This document shows, in pieces, positions 41,722-49,367 of a DNA stretch of 64,000 bases; the first letter of the stretch is position 1; the number at the start of each line of letters is the position of its first letter. This DNA comes from Chitinophagaceae bacterium UBA1953 (GTDB lineage Bacteria > Bacteroidota > Bacteroidia > Chitinophagales > Chitinophagaceae). Position numbers and translations under genes: made by a program. The stretch covers positions 97,812-161,811 of the forward strand of contig DDEN01000034.1 of the NCBI GenBank assembly GCA_002336115.1. Direction: 5' to 3'. A model generated the notes under the pieces. It was not told the DNA's origin and ran no database searches. It saw only the letters and a program-made list of their open reading frames with translations.

Positions 41722-42774
41722 ATGGAGTTTACTGCCTCACAGATTGCGCAAATTATTAACGGTAACGTGGAGGGTAACCCCAATGCTGCTGTTAGTTCGT
41801 TCAGTAAAATTGAAGAAGCAACTGCCGGGCAGCTTGCATTTTTAGCCAATCCCAAATACGAAGATTATTTATATACAACCGGAGCATCAGTGATTATTGT
41901 AAATGAATCGCTGGAGTTGCGGCAGGCTGTTTCGCCCACACTTATACGAGTGCCCGATGCTTATACGGCTTTTGCCACATTGCTTCAGGCTTATGAGCAG
42001 ATAATGGAGCAGTCGTTAACGGGTATTCAGGAGCCATCGCATGTGTCAAAATCGGCTCAGTTGGGCGATCATGTTTTTATTGGTGCATTTACTTATATAG
42101 GCGATCATGTAAAAATTGGCCGGAATGTAAAAATTCATCCTCATTGCTATATTGGCAACAATGTTATTATCGGTGATAATTGTACACTGAATCCGGGTGT
42201 AAAAATTTACCATAACTGTGTGCTTGGTAATAAAGTAATTATCCATGCCGGAACCGTTTTGGGAGGTGATGGATTCGGTTTTGCACCGCAGCCCGATGGT
42301 ACATATAAAAAAGTGCCGCAGATTGGAAATGTAGTGGTGGAAGATGAAGTTGAAATAGGATCGAACTGTACAATTGACCGGGCAACAATGGGCTCAACTA
42401 TTATTCATAAAGGAGCCAAGCTTGATAACCTGATCCAGATTGCGCATAATGTTGAAATAGGAACATACACCGTTATTGCGGCGCAAACAGGCGTAAGCGG
42501 CAGTACCAAAATCGGTAATAATGTAATGATTGGAGGCCAGGCCGGTATTGTTGGCCATATTACCATTGCTGATGGCAGCCGCATTAATGCACAAAGTGGT
42601 GTAAGCAAATCACTTAAACAACCCAACAGTGTTGTAACAGGGTCGCCCGCATACGATTATACAAGTACTTTACGAAGTCAGGCAATTTTCCGCACTTTAC
42701 CTGAAATGGAAAAACGAATTGCAGAGCTGGAATTGCTGGTAAAACAATTGTTAGCTGAAAAAGCAAGTATTTAA
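41722..42774 (+). CDS. lpxD: UDP-3-O-acylglucosamine N-acyltransferase LpxD
   Basis: A 350-residue enzyme for the third step of lipid A synthesis, adding a hydroxyacyl chain from ACP. The N-terminal uridine-binding domain (about 1-100) is followed by a left-handed beta-helix of hexapeptide repeats (VKIGRNVKIHPHCYIGNN). The catalytic His lies in QIAHNVEIG, preceded by GGDGFGFAP. A C-terminal helix closes it. It opens the lpxD-lpxC/fabZ-lpxA cluster. Confidence 0.96.
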   Translation: MEFTASQIAQIINGNVEGNPNAAVSSFSKIEEATAGQLAFLANPKYEDYLYTTGASVIIVNESLELRQAVSPTLIRVPDAYTAFATLLQAYEQIMEQSLTGIQEPSHVSKSAQLGDHVFIGAFTYIGDHVKIGRNVKIHPHCYIGNNVIIGDNCTLNPGVKIYHNCVLGNKVIIHAGTVLGGDGFGFAPQPDGTYKKVPQIGNVVVEDEVEIGSNCTIDRATMGSTIIHKGAKLDNLIQIAHNVEIGTYTVIAAQTGVSGSTKIGNNVMIGGQAGIVGHITIADGSRINAQSGVSKSLKQPNSVVTGSPAYDYTSTLRSQAIFRTLPEMEKRIAELELLVKQLLAEKASI

Positions 42775-42830
42775 TTTTCAGAAAGTTTCAAAGTACAACC
42801 ATTTAACCCCTTTTTAGTACATTCGTGCCC

Positions 42831-44252
42831 ATGAGTATGAATAATGGCAATGAAAATGCTAACCAGCATACGCTGGCTGACGTAATTACCATTTCAGGAG
42901 TGGGTATTCATTCCGGTCAGGCAGTAACCATGACTTTAGAGCCGGCTGAACCCAATACAGGAGTTGTTTTTCAGCGCATTGATCTTCCCGGTCAGCCAAC
43001 AGTGAAAGCCGATGTGGATTATGTAGTTGAAACCAACCGCAGTACAACACTGTCAAATAATGGTGCATCTGTAAATACTGTAGAACATTTGCTGGCATCT
43101 TTTATTGGGTGCGAAGTGGATAATGTATTGGTGAAAATCGATGGTCCTGAAATTCCTATCCTCGATGGAAGCTCCCGCCCTTACGTTGAAGCAATTGAAA
43201 AAACAGGTGTAAAGAAACAGGAAGCAATTAAAACATGGTACACAATTGAACACAATATTTATTTTCTCGATGAAAATAAAAAGGTTGAAATGGTGGCTAT
43301 GCCTGCAAATGAATACCGCATCAATACACTGATCGATTTTAATTCACCTGTACTTGGCACACAGCATGCAAACCTTGATCATGTAAAAGATTTTAAAACA
43401 GAAATTGCACCCTGCCGTACGTTTTCGTTTTTCCATGAACTTGAGTTCCTGTTAAAGAACAACCTCATCAAAGGAGGCGATCTTAATAATGCCATTGTTG
43501 TGGTTGATAAGCCTGTAACCGAAGAGCAGTTAGATACACTTGCAAAAGGTTTCAACAGGGAAAAAGTAGCAATTACAAGTGAGGGATACCTGAATAATCT
43601 TCAGTTGCGTTTTCCTAACGAGCCTGCCCGTCATAAACTGCTTGATCTTGTTGGCGACCTGGCTTTGGTTGGGATGCCGTTCAAGGCTCATGTTATTGCA
43701 AACCGCCCCGGTCATGCAAGCAATGTGGCATTTGCTAAAAAGATAAAAGAGCATATAAAAAAGAACAGGTTTAAGGCAAATGTACCTGCTTATTATCCCG
43801 ACAGGACTCCTGTTTATGATATTCATGCAATTGAGAAAATATTACCACACCGTTATCCGTTTTTATTAGTAGATAAAATTGTTGAACTTACGGATACCTT
43901 GATTGTGGGAGTAAAAAATGTAACGTATAACGAGCCTTATTTTCAGGGGCATTTTCCCGGCAACTGTGTAATGCCCGGTGTTTTACAGGTTGAAGCATTG
44001 GCTCAATGTGGAGGGTTACTTGCAATACCAAAGAATACGGAAGATAAATACGATACCTATTTTCTGAAAGTAGATAACTGTAAGTTTAAGCAGAAAGTGG
44101 TGCCGGGCGATACCTTGATTTTAAAAATGGAATTAAAGAGCCCGATACGTCGTGGAATTTGTGAAATGAGAGGAACTATTTTTGTTGGCAGTAAAATTTC
44201 CTGTGAAGCCGATCTTACTGCTCAAATTGTAAAACGTCCAAAGAATGATTAG
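42831..44252 (+). CDS. lpxC/fabZ: bifunctional LpxC-FabZ (UDP-acyl-GlcNAc deacetylase / 3-hydroxyacyl-ACP dehydratase)
   Basis: About 473 residues with two enzymes in one chain. Residues about 12-310 are LpxC, the committed deacetylase of lipid A synthesis, with zinc ligands His in NTVEHLLAS and the His/Asp pair in ARHKLLDLVGDLAL, and GHASNVAFAKK near its end. Residues about 335-473 are FabZ with LPHRYPFLLVDKI and the active site YFQGHFPGNCVMPGVLQVEALAQ. The fusion is characteristic of Bacteroidota. A GTG at 42825 is an alternative start. It overlaps lpxA by 8 bases. Confidence 0.97.
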   Translation: MSMNNGNENANQHTLADVITISGVGIHSGQAVTMTLEPAEPNTGVVFQRIDLPGQPTVKADVDYVVETNRSTTLSNNGASVNTVEHLLASFIGCEVDNVLVKIDGPEIPILDGSSRPYVEAIEKTGVKKQEAIKTWYTIEHNIYFLDENKKVEMVAMPANEYRINTLIDFNSPVLGTQHANLDHVKDFKTEIAPCRTFSFFHELEFLLKNNLIKGGDLNNAIVVVDKPVTEEQLDTLAKGFNREKVAITSEGYLNNLQLRFPNEPARHKLLDLVGDLALVGMPFKAHVIANRPGHASNVAFAKKIKEHIKKNRFKANVPAYYPDRTPVYDIHAIEKILPHRYPFLLVDKIVELTDTLIVGVKNVTYNEPYFQGHFPGNCVMPGVLQVEALAQCGGLLAIPKNTEDKYDTYFLKVDNCKFKQKVVPGDTLILKMELKSPIRRGICEMRGTIFVGSKISCEADLTAQIVKRPKND

Positions 44253-45051
44253 CAACCTGGCTTATATTCATCCAAAGGCACAGATTGGTGCAAATGTTAC
44301 AATCGACCCATTCAGTGTTATTCATGATGATGTGGTGATTGGCGATGGTACCTATATAATGAGTAATGTTACAGTGTTTCCGGGCTCAAGAATTGGTAAG
44401 AACTGCAAAGTTTTTCCAGGTGCTGTAATAGGTGCTGTTCCGCAGGATCTGAAGTACAAAGGAGAATACACAACTGCCGAAATAGGCGATAATACAACTA
44501 TTCACGAATGTGCAACCGTTCATCGGGGTACTACCGATAAGAATACAACAAAAGTCGGGAGTAACTGTCTCATCATGGCTTATGCACATGTGGCGCATGA
44601 TTGTATTGTTGGCAATAATGTTATACTCGCCAACTGTGTACAGCTTGCCGGGCATGTAACTGTTGATGATTTTGCAATTATTGGTGGAATGAGTGCGGCA
44701 AACCAGTTTACACATATTGGAAAGCACACGTACATAGCCGGTATGAGTGCAATCCGTAAAGATGTACCTCCTTATGTAAAAGCTGCAAGAGAACCGCTGA
44801 GTTACGTTGGTATTAATAATGTTGGTCTCAGCCGCAGAGGATATTCAAAAGAAACCATCGAAGAGATTTTTAAAATTTACCATGTTCTTTTTGTTGAGAA
44901 ACATATTATCTCAAAGGCAATAGAATTGGTTGAAAGTATGATGCCTGTTACTGAAACAAGAGATGCTATTCTTGGCTTTATAAAAAAATCAGAGATCGGA
45001 ATCATTAAACGTCAATCTCAAAGCGTAACCGATGAAGATATTGCTTTCTGA
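44245..45051 (+). CDS. lpxA: UDP-N-acetylglucosamine acyltransferase LpxA
   Basis: A 268-residue first enzyme of lipid A synthesis. The N-terminal left-handed beta-helix has hexapeptide repeats (ISNLAYIHPKAQIGANVTI). The catalytic His is in YAHVAHDCIVGNN. The C-terminal helical domain (REPLSYVGINNVGLSRRGY) is typical. The start codon lies inside the end of lpxC/fabZ, and its end overlaps the next gene by 20 bases, so the three are translationally coupled. Confidence 0.96.
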   Translation: MISNLAYIHPKAQIGANVTIDPFSVIHDDVVIGDGTYIMSNVTVFPGSRIGKNCKVFPGAVIGAVPQDLKYKGEYTTAEIGDNTTIHECATVHRGTTDKNTTKVGSNCLIMAYAHVAHDCIVGNNVILANCVQLAGHVTVDDFAIIGGMSAANQFTHIGKHTYIAGMSAIRKDVPPYVKAAREPLSYVGINNVGLSRRGYSKETIEEIFKIYHVLFVEKHIISKAIELVESMMPVTETRDAILGFIKKSEIGIIKRQSQSVTDEDIAF

Positions 45052-45655
45052 TGCAGGCAAGCGATATAACAGGGAATGGATTTTTCGCCATTTTACGTAC
45101 GAGTTTTCAATTGGAAATGCTTACGCTATAACCGGTAATAACGGTTCGGGCAAATCAACATTACTGCAGGTTATTGCGGGAGCTGTTCAACATTCGGAAG
45201 GAAAAGTTGATTTTGCTGAAGCCGATAAAAGTATATTGGCCGATGCTCATCATCTGCATCTTGGTATTGCAGCGCCGTATCTCGAACTGCCGGAAGAAAT
45301 GACGTTGATTGAATTTTTTGAGTTTCATCAGTCGTTCAAACCTTTTCTTTCTTCATTCAATTCTACAGATATTATTCAAATTCTCGGACTGGAAAAAGCA
45401 ACTGAAAAACAAATCCGCAATTTCAGCAGTGGGATGAAACAACGTGTAAAACTGGCGCAGGTAATTTTAGCTGATGTGCCTGTTGTGCTGCTTGATGAAC
45501 CTTGTACCAACCTTGATGCAGATGGCATTGCTTTGTATCATCACCTCATTAATAAATATTGCAGGGAAAGGCTGGTGATTGTAAGCAGTAACGATGAGGA
45601 AGAATTCAGCTTCTGTAACTTCAGGATTAATATGGCCGATTATAAAACTGTCTGA
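45032..45655 (+). CDS. ABC transporter ATP-binding protein, stand-alone
   Basis: A 207-residue ABC ATPase with no permease domain. Walker A is ITGNNGSGKSTLLQVI, the signature is FSSGMKQRVKLAQVIL (variant of LSGGQ), Walker B is VVLLDEPCTNLD, and the switch is IVSSNDEEEF, where the usual H-loop His is replaced by Asn/Asp. It overlaps lpxA by 20 bases, and no permease is encoded nearby. The context suggests a link to lipid A or LPS handling, but its partner is unknown. Its stop lies inside a CTGAACC-type repeat. Confidence 0.88.
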   Translation: MKILLSDAGKRYNREWIFRHFTYEFSIGNAYAITGNNGSGKSTLLQVIAGAVQHSEGKVDFAEADKSILADAHHLHLGIAAPYLELPEEMTLIEFFEFHQSFKPFLSSFNSTDIIQILGLEKATEKQIRNFSSGMKQRVKLAQVILADVPVVLLDEPCTNLDADGIALYHHLINKYCRERLVIVSSNDEEEFSFCNFRINMADYKTV

Positions 45656-45768
45656 ACCATGATTTGGGTGGATTTTGTGATTGACAGGACAAGAGGATTA
45701 GAAATGCCGCTGATACCCTAATTTGACGGATTTTCAAAGACAACTTTTTTAATCCTTTCTGTGGTTCA
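45652..45768. repeat. CTGAACC-type inverted repeat
   Basis: The left arm CTGAACCATGATTTGGG (45652 onward) and the right arm AATCCTTTCTGTGGTTCA (45751-45768, which reads TGAACCACAGAAAGGATT on the other strand) are imperfect reverse complements. It begins in the stop codon of the ABC gene. The same class recurs at 40-80 and 49130-49266. Downstream, 45782-45798 CAACTA/TAGTTG is a small stem and 45817-45845 has three ATTCGT words. Confidence 0.6.
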
Positions 45769-45878
45769 CCAACTATAAAATCAACTACAGTTTAGTTGTC
45801 GTAAAGTGGCTGAAGCATTCGTGTAATTCGTATAAATTCGTGCAATCAATATTTCGAATAGAATTAACGCATCGCAAT

Positions 45879-46199
45879 ATGTACTTCCATCATCTTTCAC
45901 AAATAACAGCAAGGGAACTATTTCCCGGCTATTTTGGTAAGTTTATTCATACCGGAACTTCAACAGTTGCGTTCTGGGAAATTAAAGCAGGATCACCCAT
46001 TCCTGAACATTCGCATGTACACGAACAGATCATGCATGTGGTGGAAGGTGAATTTGAATTAACGGTTGATGGCACTCCTCAACTTCTTACTACAGGTGCT
46101 GTAGTAACCATTCCTTCCAATATTGTTCATAAAGGACATGCCGTTACTGATTGTAAAGTGATTGATATTTTTATGCCGGAGAGGGAAGAGTATAAATAA
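45879..46199 (+). CDS. cupin-domain protein
   Basis: A 106-residue single-domain cupin, start set at MYFHHLSQITARELFPGYF. Metal motif 1 is HSHVHEQIMHVVEGEFEL (two His, one Glu, then His) and motif 2 is VTIPSNIVHKGHAV. Such small cupins are often involved in sugar or small-molecule binding and regulation; the ligand is unknown. It precedes the SIR2-like gene by 22 bases. Confidence 0.85.
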   Translation: MYFHHLSQITARELFPGYFGKFIHTGTSTVAFWEIKAGSPIPEHSHVHEQIMHVVEGEFELTVDGTPQLLTTGAVVTIPSNIVHKGHAVTDCKVIDIFMPEREEYK

Positions 46200-46221
46200 T
46201 TTATATTTATAATAAAAACCT

Positions 46222-47376
46222 ATGGCTAATGTAACTTACTTATTAGGTGCAGGTGCAAGTGCTTATTGTCTTCCAATTATTCAAAACTTTTCTAAAAGGT
46301 TATTAATTTCTAAAAAAATATTAGAAGAAGATATTCAACATAGATCAGATTTTTACAGTATTAACTTTGATGAACCTCAAAAGCCACCTTTAATTAAAGA
46401 TTTAGGTACAGCTAAAGAACTCATAAAGGAACTCGAATGGGTAATATCTGAGTCTGCATCTCATCAAACAATAGATACTCTTGCAAAGAAATTCTTTCAT
46501 AAAGATTTAGCAAGCCTTTTTAGACTCAAGCGTTTATTGATCTTTTTCTTTTTGTTTGAACAAAAAATGGCCAATCGAATCCATAGTAAAATACTTATTG
46601 ATGATTATGGTAGTGTTCGAAATTTTAAAGAAGCTCCGGATTTCCCAATTAAAGAAGTATCGGATAAACGATATGATAGCTTTATTGCGGCTGTATTAAA
46701 AGATGTTCCGAATAAAATTGAATTACAAAATAATATTAAGGTTCTTTCTTGGAACTATGATTGCCAATTTGAAATTGCTTTAATGAATTATTCTAACAAA
46801 AAATTTGATGAATTAAAGACATTTTTTCAAATATTACCAAACACAAGAACGTTTAATGCAAATAATGTGAATTTGGATTTAGGGAAATTTGCTTTCTTAA
46901 AACTTAATGGCTCAGCAGAATATGATTCATTTGCAATAAATAATGGGGAATCTCAAAATATCCTTGAAACAAACCTTGATGAAGATTCAACATTAAATCA
47001 TTTAATAGAAGATTATAAGAATTCAAAAAAGTATGAAAATTCTCAAAACTCACATTTGGGCTATTTCAATTATTCCTGGGAAATAGCTGGTGAATTCGTA
47101 AATAAATATGAAGGGTATAATAAGTGTATTGAGAATGCTTTTACAATAGCAGAGGAAACGGAGGTTTTAGTGGTAATAGGTTATTCTTTCCCTTTTTTCA
47201 ATAGAAAAATTGATAGGAAGATTATGAATAGCAATAGAATTCAAAAAGTATATGTTCAAGATGTAAGTCCGGAAGAGAGAATATTTACTATTAAAGAATC
47301 CTTCGAATCTTTACGTGGTAAACAAATAATACCAATCAATTTTATTAATTCTTTTTTTCTGCCTCCCGAATTATGA
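46222..47376 (+). CDS. SIR2-like (STALD/DHS-fold) protein, possible NAD-dependent defence effector
   Basis: A 384-residue protein, distinctly more A+T rich than its flanks. It has the marks of a SIR2-like NAD-binding fold: YLLGAGAS at residues 6-13, SWNYD with Asn178 and Asp180, KLNGS at 227-231, and VIGYSFP with Gly320-Tyr321-Ser322. In NADase-type SIR2 proteins the KLxGS position usually has His; here it is Asn229, so activity may be altered or lost. No second defence gene (helicase, TIR, Argonaute) lies beside it: cupin upstream, ald convergent 4 bases downstream. Stand-alone SIR2-like proteins can act in anti-phage defence by depleting NAD, but that is inference. Intact frame, no frameshift. 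Confidence 0.62.
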   Translation: MANVTYLLGAGASAYCLPIIQNFSKRLLISKKILEEDIQHRSDFYSINFDEPQKPPLIKDLGTAKELIKELEWVISESASHQTIDTLAKKFFHKDLASLFRLKRLLIFFFLFEQKMANRIHSKILIDDYGSVRNFKEAPDFPIKEVSDKRYDSFIAAVLKDVPNKIELQNNIKVLSWNYDCQFEIALMNYSNKKFDELKTFFQILPNTRTFNANNVNLDLGKFAFLKLNGSAEYDSFAINNGESQNILETNLDEDSTLNHLIEDYKNSKKYENSQNSHLGYFNYSWEIAGEFVNKYEGYNKCIENAFTIAEETEVLVVIGYSFPFFNRKIDRKIMNSNRIQKVYVQDVSPEERIFTIKESFESLRGKQIIPINFINSFFLPPEL

Positions 47377-47379
47377 AAT

Positions 47380-48597
47380 CTATCCCCTGCTTGCAATCAG
47401 TAAATTCAGATCGGTATATTTTAAATCAAAACGCTGACTTAAATAAAAGTTGGTGAGTGATCCTTTAAACAGGTAAATTCCGTTACGGATATTCAGTTTA
47501 TGCCATAACAGTTTTTCCAATCCGCCTTCATCGGCAACTTCAAGTAACAAGGGCATGAGAACATTGCTAATAGCCTGGGATGCTGTACGTGCAAATCCAC
47601 TGGGAATATTGGGAACGCAGTAATGAATAACACCATGCTTTAAGAAAATAGGACTTTCATGGCTGGTTACTTCACTGGTTTCAAAACAGCCGCCTTTATC
47701 AATACTTACATCAACAATTACACTGCCTGTACGCATCTGGGCAACCATTTCTTCTGATACAACAACTGCTGTTCTTGCACCGCCAATGGATGATAATGCC
47801 CCTACAGCCACATCGCAGGTTTTTAATTGCTTGGCAAGAATTTTTGGTTCAACAACCGATGTCCACATGCGCTGGCCAATAGCATTCTGCATGCGTTTGA
47901 GTTTGTAAATATTATTGTCGAACACTTTTACACTTGCACCCATTGCCAACGCTGTACGTGCAGCATATTCGCCTACAATACCTGCTCCAATAATAATCAC
48001 TTTTGTTGGAGGAATGCCACTGATACCGCCAAGCAAAACTCCTTTACCACTGTTTGCACTACTGAGATATTGACCGGCAATGAGCATTACTGCACTGCCT
48101 GCAATTTCACTCATACTGCGAACGATTGGGTTGTGACCCGAATCGTCTTTTAAATTTTCAAATGAAAGTCCGGTGATTTTTTTCTCCATCATAGCTTCCA
48201 GAATCTCTGCTTTCATAACCGCAAGGTGAATAGGAGAGATGATGGTTTGGCCTGGTTTGAGCAACTCAATTTCATGTTCGCTAACCGGGGCAGATTTAAT
48301 GAGTATATCGCATTGATAAACTTCTTTCCGGTCGTAAGCAATTTTGGCTCCGGCATCACTATAGTCTTTATCGGTGTAGTGCGATCCTTCACCTGCCATG
48401 TATTCAATTAAAACACGATGGCCATTACTTACAAGTACATTTACTGCTTCGGGGGTTAATGCAATACGGTTTTCCTGGAACATCTGTTCCTTGGGAATAC
48501 CAATAAAAAGTTGAGCGCCCTTCTTTTTAATGTCTAATGTTTCTTCTAATGTTTCATAGCTGAACGAAGCGCTGACAATTGGTTTTGATAAAGCCAT
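47380..48597 (-). CDS. ald: alanine dehydrogenase
   Basis: A 405-residue NAD-dependent enzyme that converts L-alanine to pyruvate and ammonia. The N-terminal substrate domain has FIGIPKEQMFQENRIALTP, and the NAD-binding Rossmann motif is VIIIGAGIVGEYAARTAL. The family relative, transhydrogenase alpha subunit, is excluded by length and missing membrane part. It is convergent with the SIR2-like gene and lies 44 bases downstream of tsaE, an order common in Bacteroidota. Confidence 0.9.
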   Translation of the reverse strand: MALSKPIVSASFSYETLEETLDIKKKGAQLFIGIPKEQMFQENRIALTPEAVNVLVSNGHRVLIEYMAGEGSHYTDKDYSDAGAKIAYDRKEVYQCDILIKSAPVSEHEIELLKPGQTIISPIHLAVMKAEILEAMMEKKITGLSFENLKDDSGHNPIVRSMSEIAGSAVMLIAGQYLSSANSGKGVLLGGISGIPPTKVIIIGAGIVGEYAARTALAMGASVKVFDNNIYKLKRMQNAIGQRMWTSVVEPKILAKQLKTCDVAVGALSSIGGARTAVVVSEEMVAQMRTGSVIVDVSIDKGGCFETSEVTSHESPIFLKHGVIHYCVPNIPSGFARTASQAISNVLMPLLLEVADEGGLEKLLWHKLNIRNGIYLFKGSLTNFYLSQRFDLKYTDLNLLIASRG

Positions 48598-48641
48598 ACA
48601 GTTGCAACCGGGTTGTTTGTGTAGGTTTCTAAATTACAAAA

Positions 48642-49085
48642 CTACTTTGGAATAACAGCAGTTAATCTCCTTGTTATGGTATTAATTATTTCAATTTTTA
48701 CCTGCAGTACATTTTCAGGAATAAGGCCGGGCGTTTTTTCCGGCCATTCAACGAGGCAAAATTCGCCGCTGTACAACACATCTTCCACACCTGCCTGGAT
48801 TGCTTCTTCTTCATCTTTGATACGATACAGATCGAGGTGATAAATTGTTTTTCCATCTTTTGTTTTGTATTGGTTGATGATGGAAAATGTAGGGCTGCCA
48901 ACAGCATCAGTTACTCCAAGTTCATCGCACAAGGCATGAATGAAAGTTGTTTTGCCGCTGCCCATTGAAGCATCAAAAGCCCATACTTTGTATGAAGCAA
49001 ACTGTCGGTACATTTCTTTTGCAACAGCGTGTATATTTTCTAATGTAAACTCCTTTTGCACAACAAATTTGAATGATGGTTGCAA
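48642..49085 (-). CDS. tsaE: tRNA t6A biosynthesis ATPase TsaE
   Basis: A 147-residue ATPase that, with TsaB and TsaD, makes N6-threonylcarbamoyladenosine at position 37 of ANN-decoding tRNAs. Walker A is GSGKTT (residues 42-47). SPTFSIINQY, IYHLDLYRI and the C-terminal CLVEWPEK are the family signatures. Length is normal. Confidence 0.94.
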   Translation of the reverse strand: MQPSFKFVVQKEFTLENIHAVAKEMYRQFASYKVWAFDASMGSGKTTFIHALCDELGVTDAVGSPTFSIINQYKTKDGKTIYHLDLYRIKDEEEAIQAGVEDVLYSGEFCLVEWPEKTPGLIPENVLQVKIEIINTITRRLTAVIPK

Positions 49086-49129
49086 AGATATTGATTCATG
49101 GGCTTGGGTTGATGGCGTAATTTTGTAGT

Positions 49130-49266
49130 CTGAACCGGGATTTGTGTGATTGATTAGGTGAATTGGATGGACTGAATGCAGAAACTTTTTTTCTGATAAA
49201 TAATGTTGATTAAATGGTCCGTTTAATTCTTATATGAATCCAATAATCCTATCAATCACAGTTCAG
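49130..49266. repeat. CTGAACC-type long inverted repeat
   Basis: Left arm from 49130 (CTGAACCGGGATTTGTGTG, then ATTGATTAGG, ATTGGAT) and right arm 49237-49266, which reads CTGAACTGTGATTGATAGG then ATTATTGGATT on the other strand. The arms are imperfect reverse complements over about 30 bases with a 70-base spacer. It fills most of the gap between divergent tsaE and copA; the remaining 49267-49367 shows no further feature. Confidence 0.65.
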
Positions 49267-49367
49267 GCAATTGATGAACAGAATTACAAAGCGTACAAGC
49301 GAGCGTGGCAACAGGTGATGCTATGAAAAATATAAGCCGGTAACATAATAAAAGAAAGTAATTGAAA

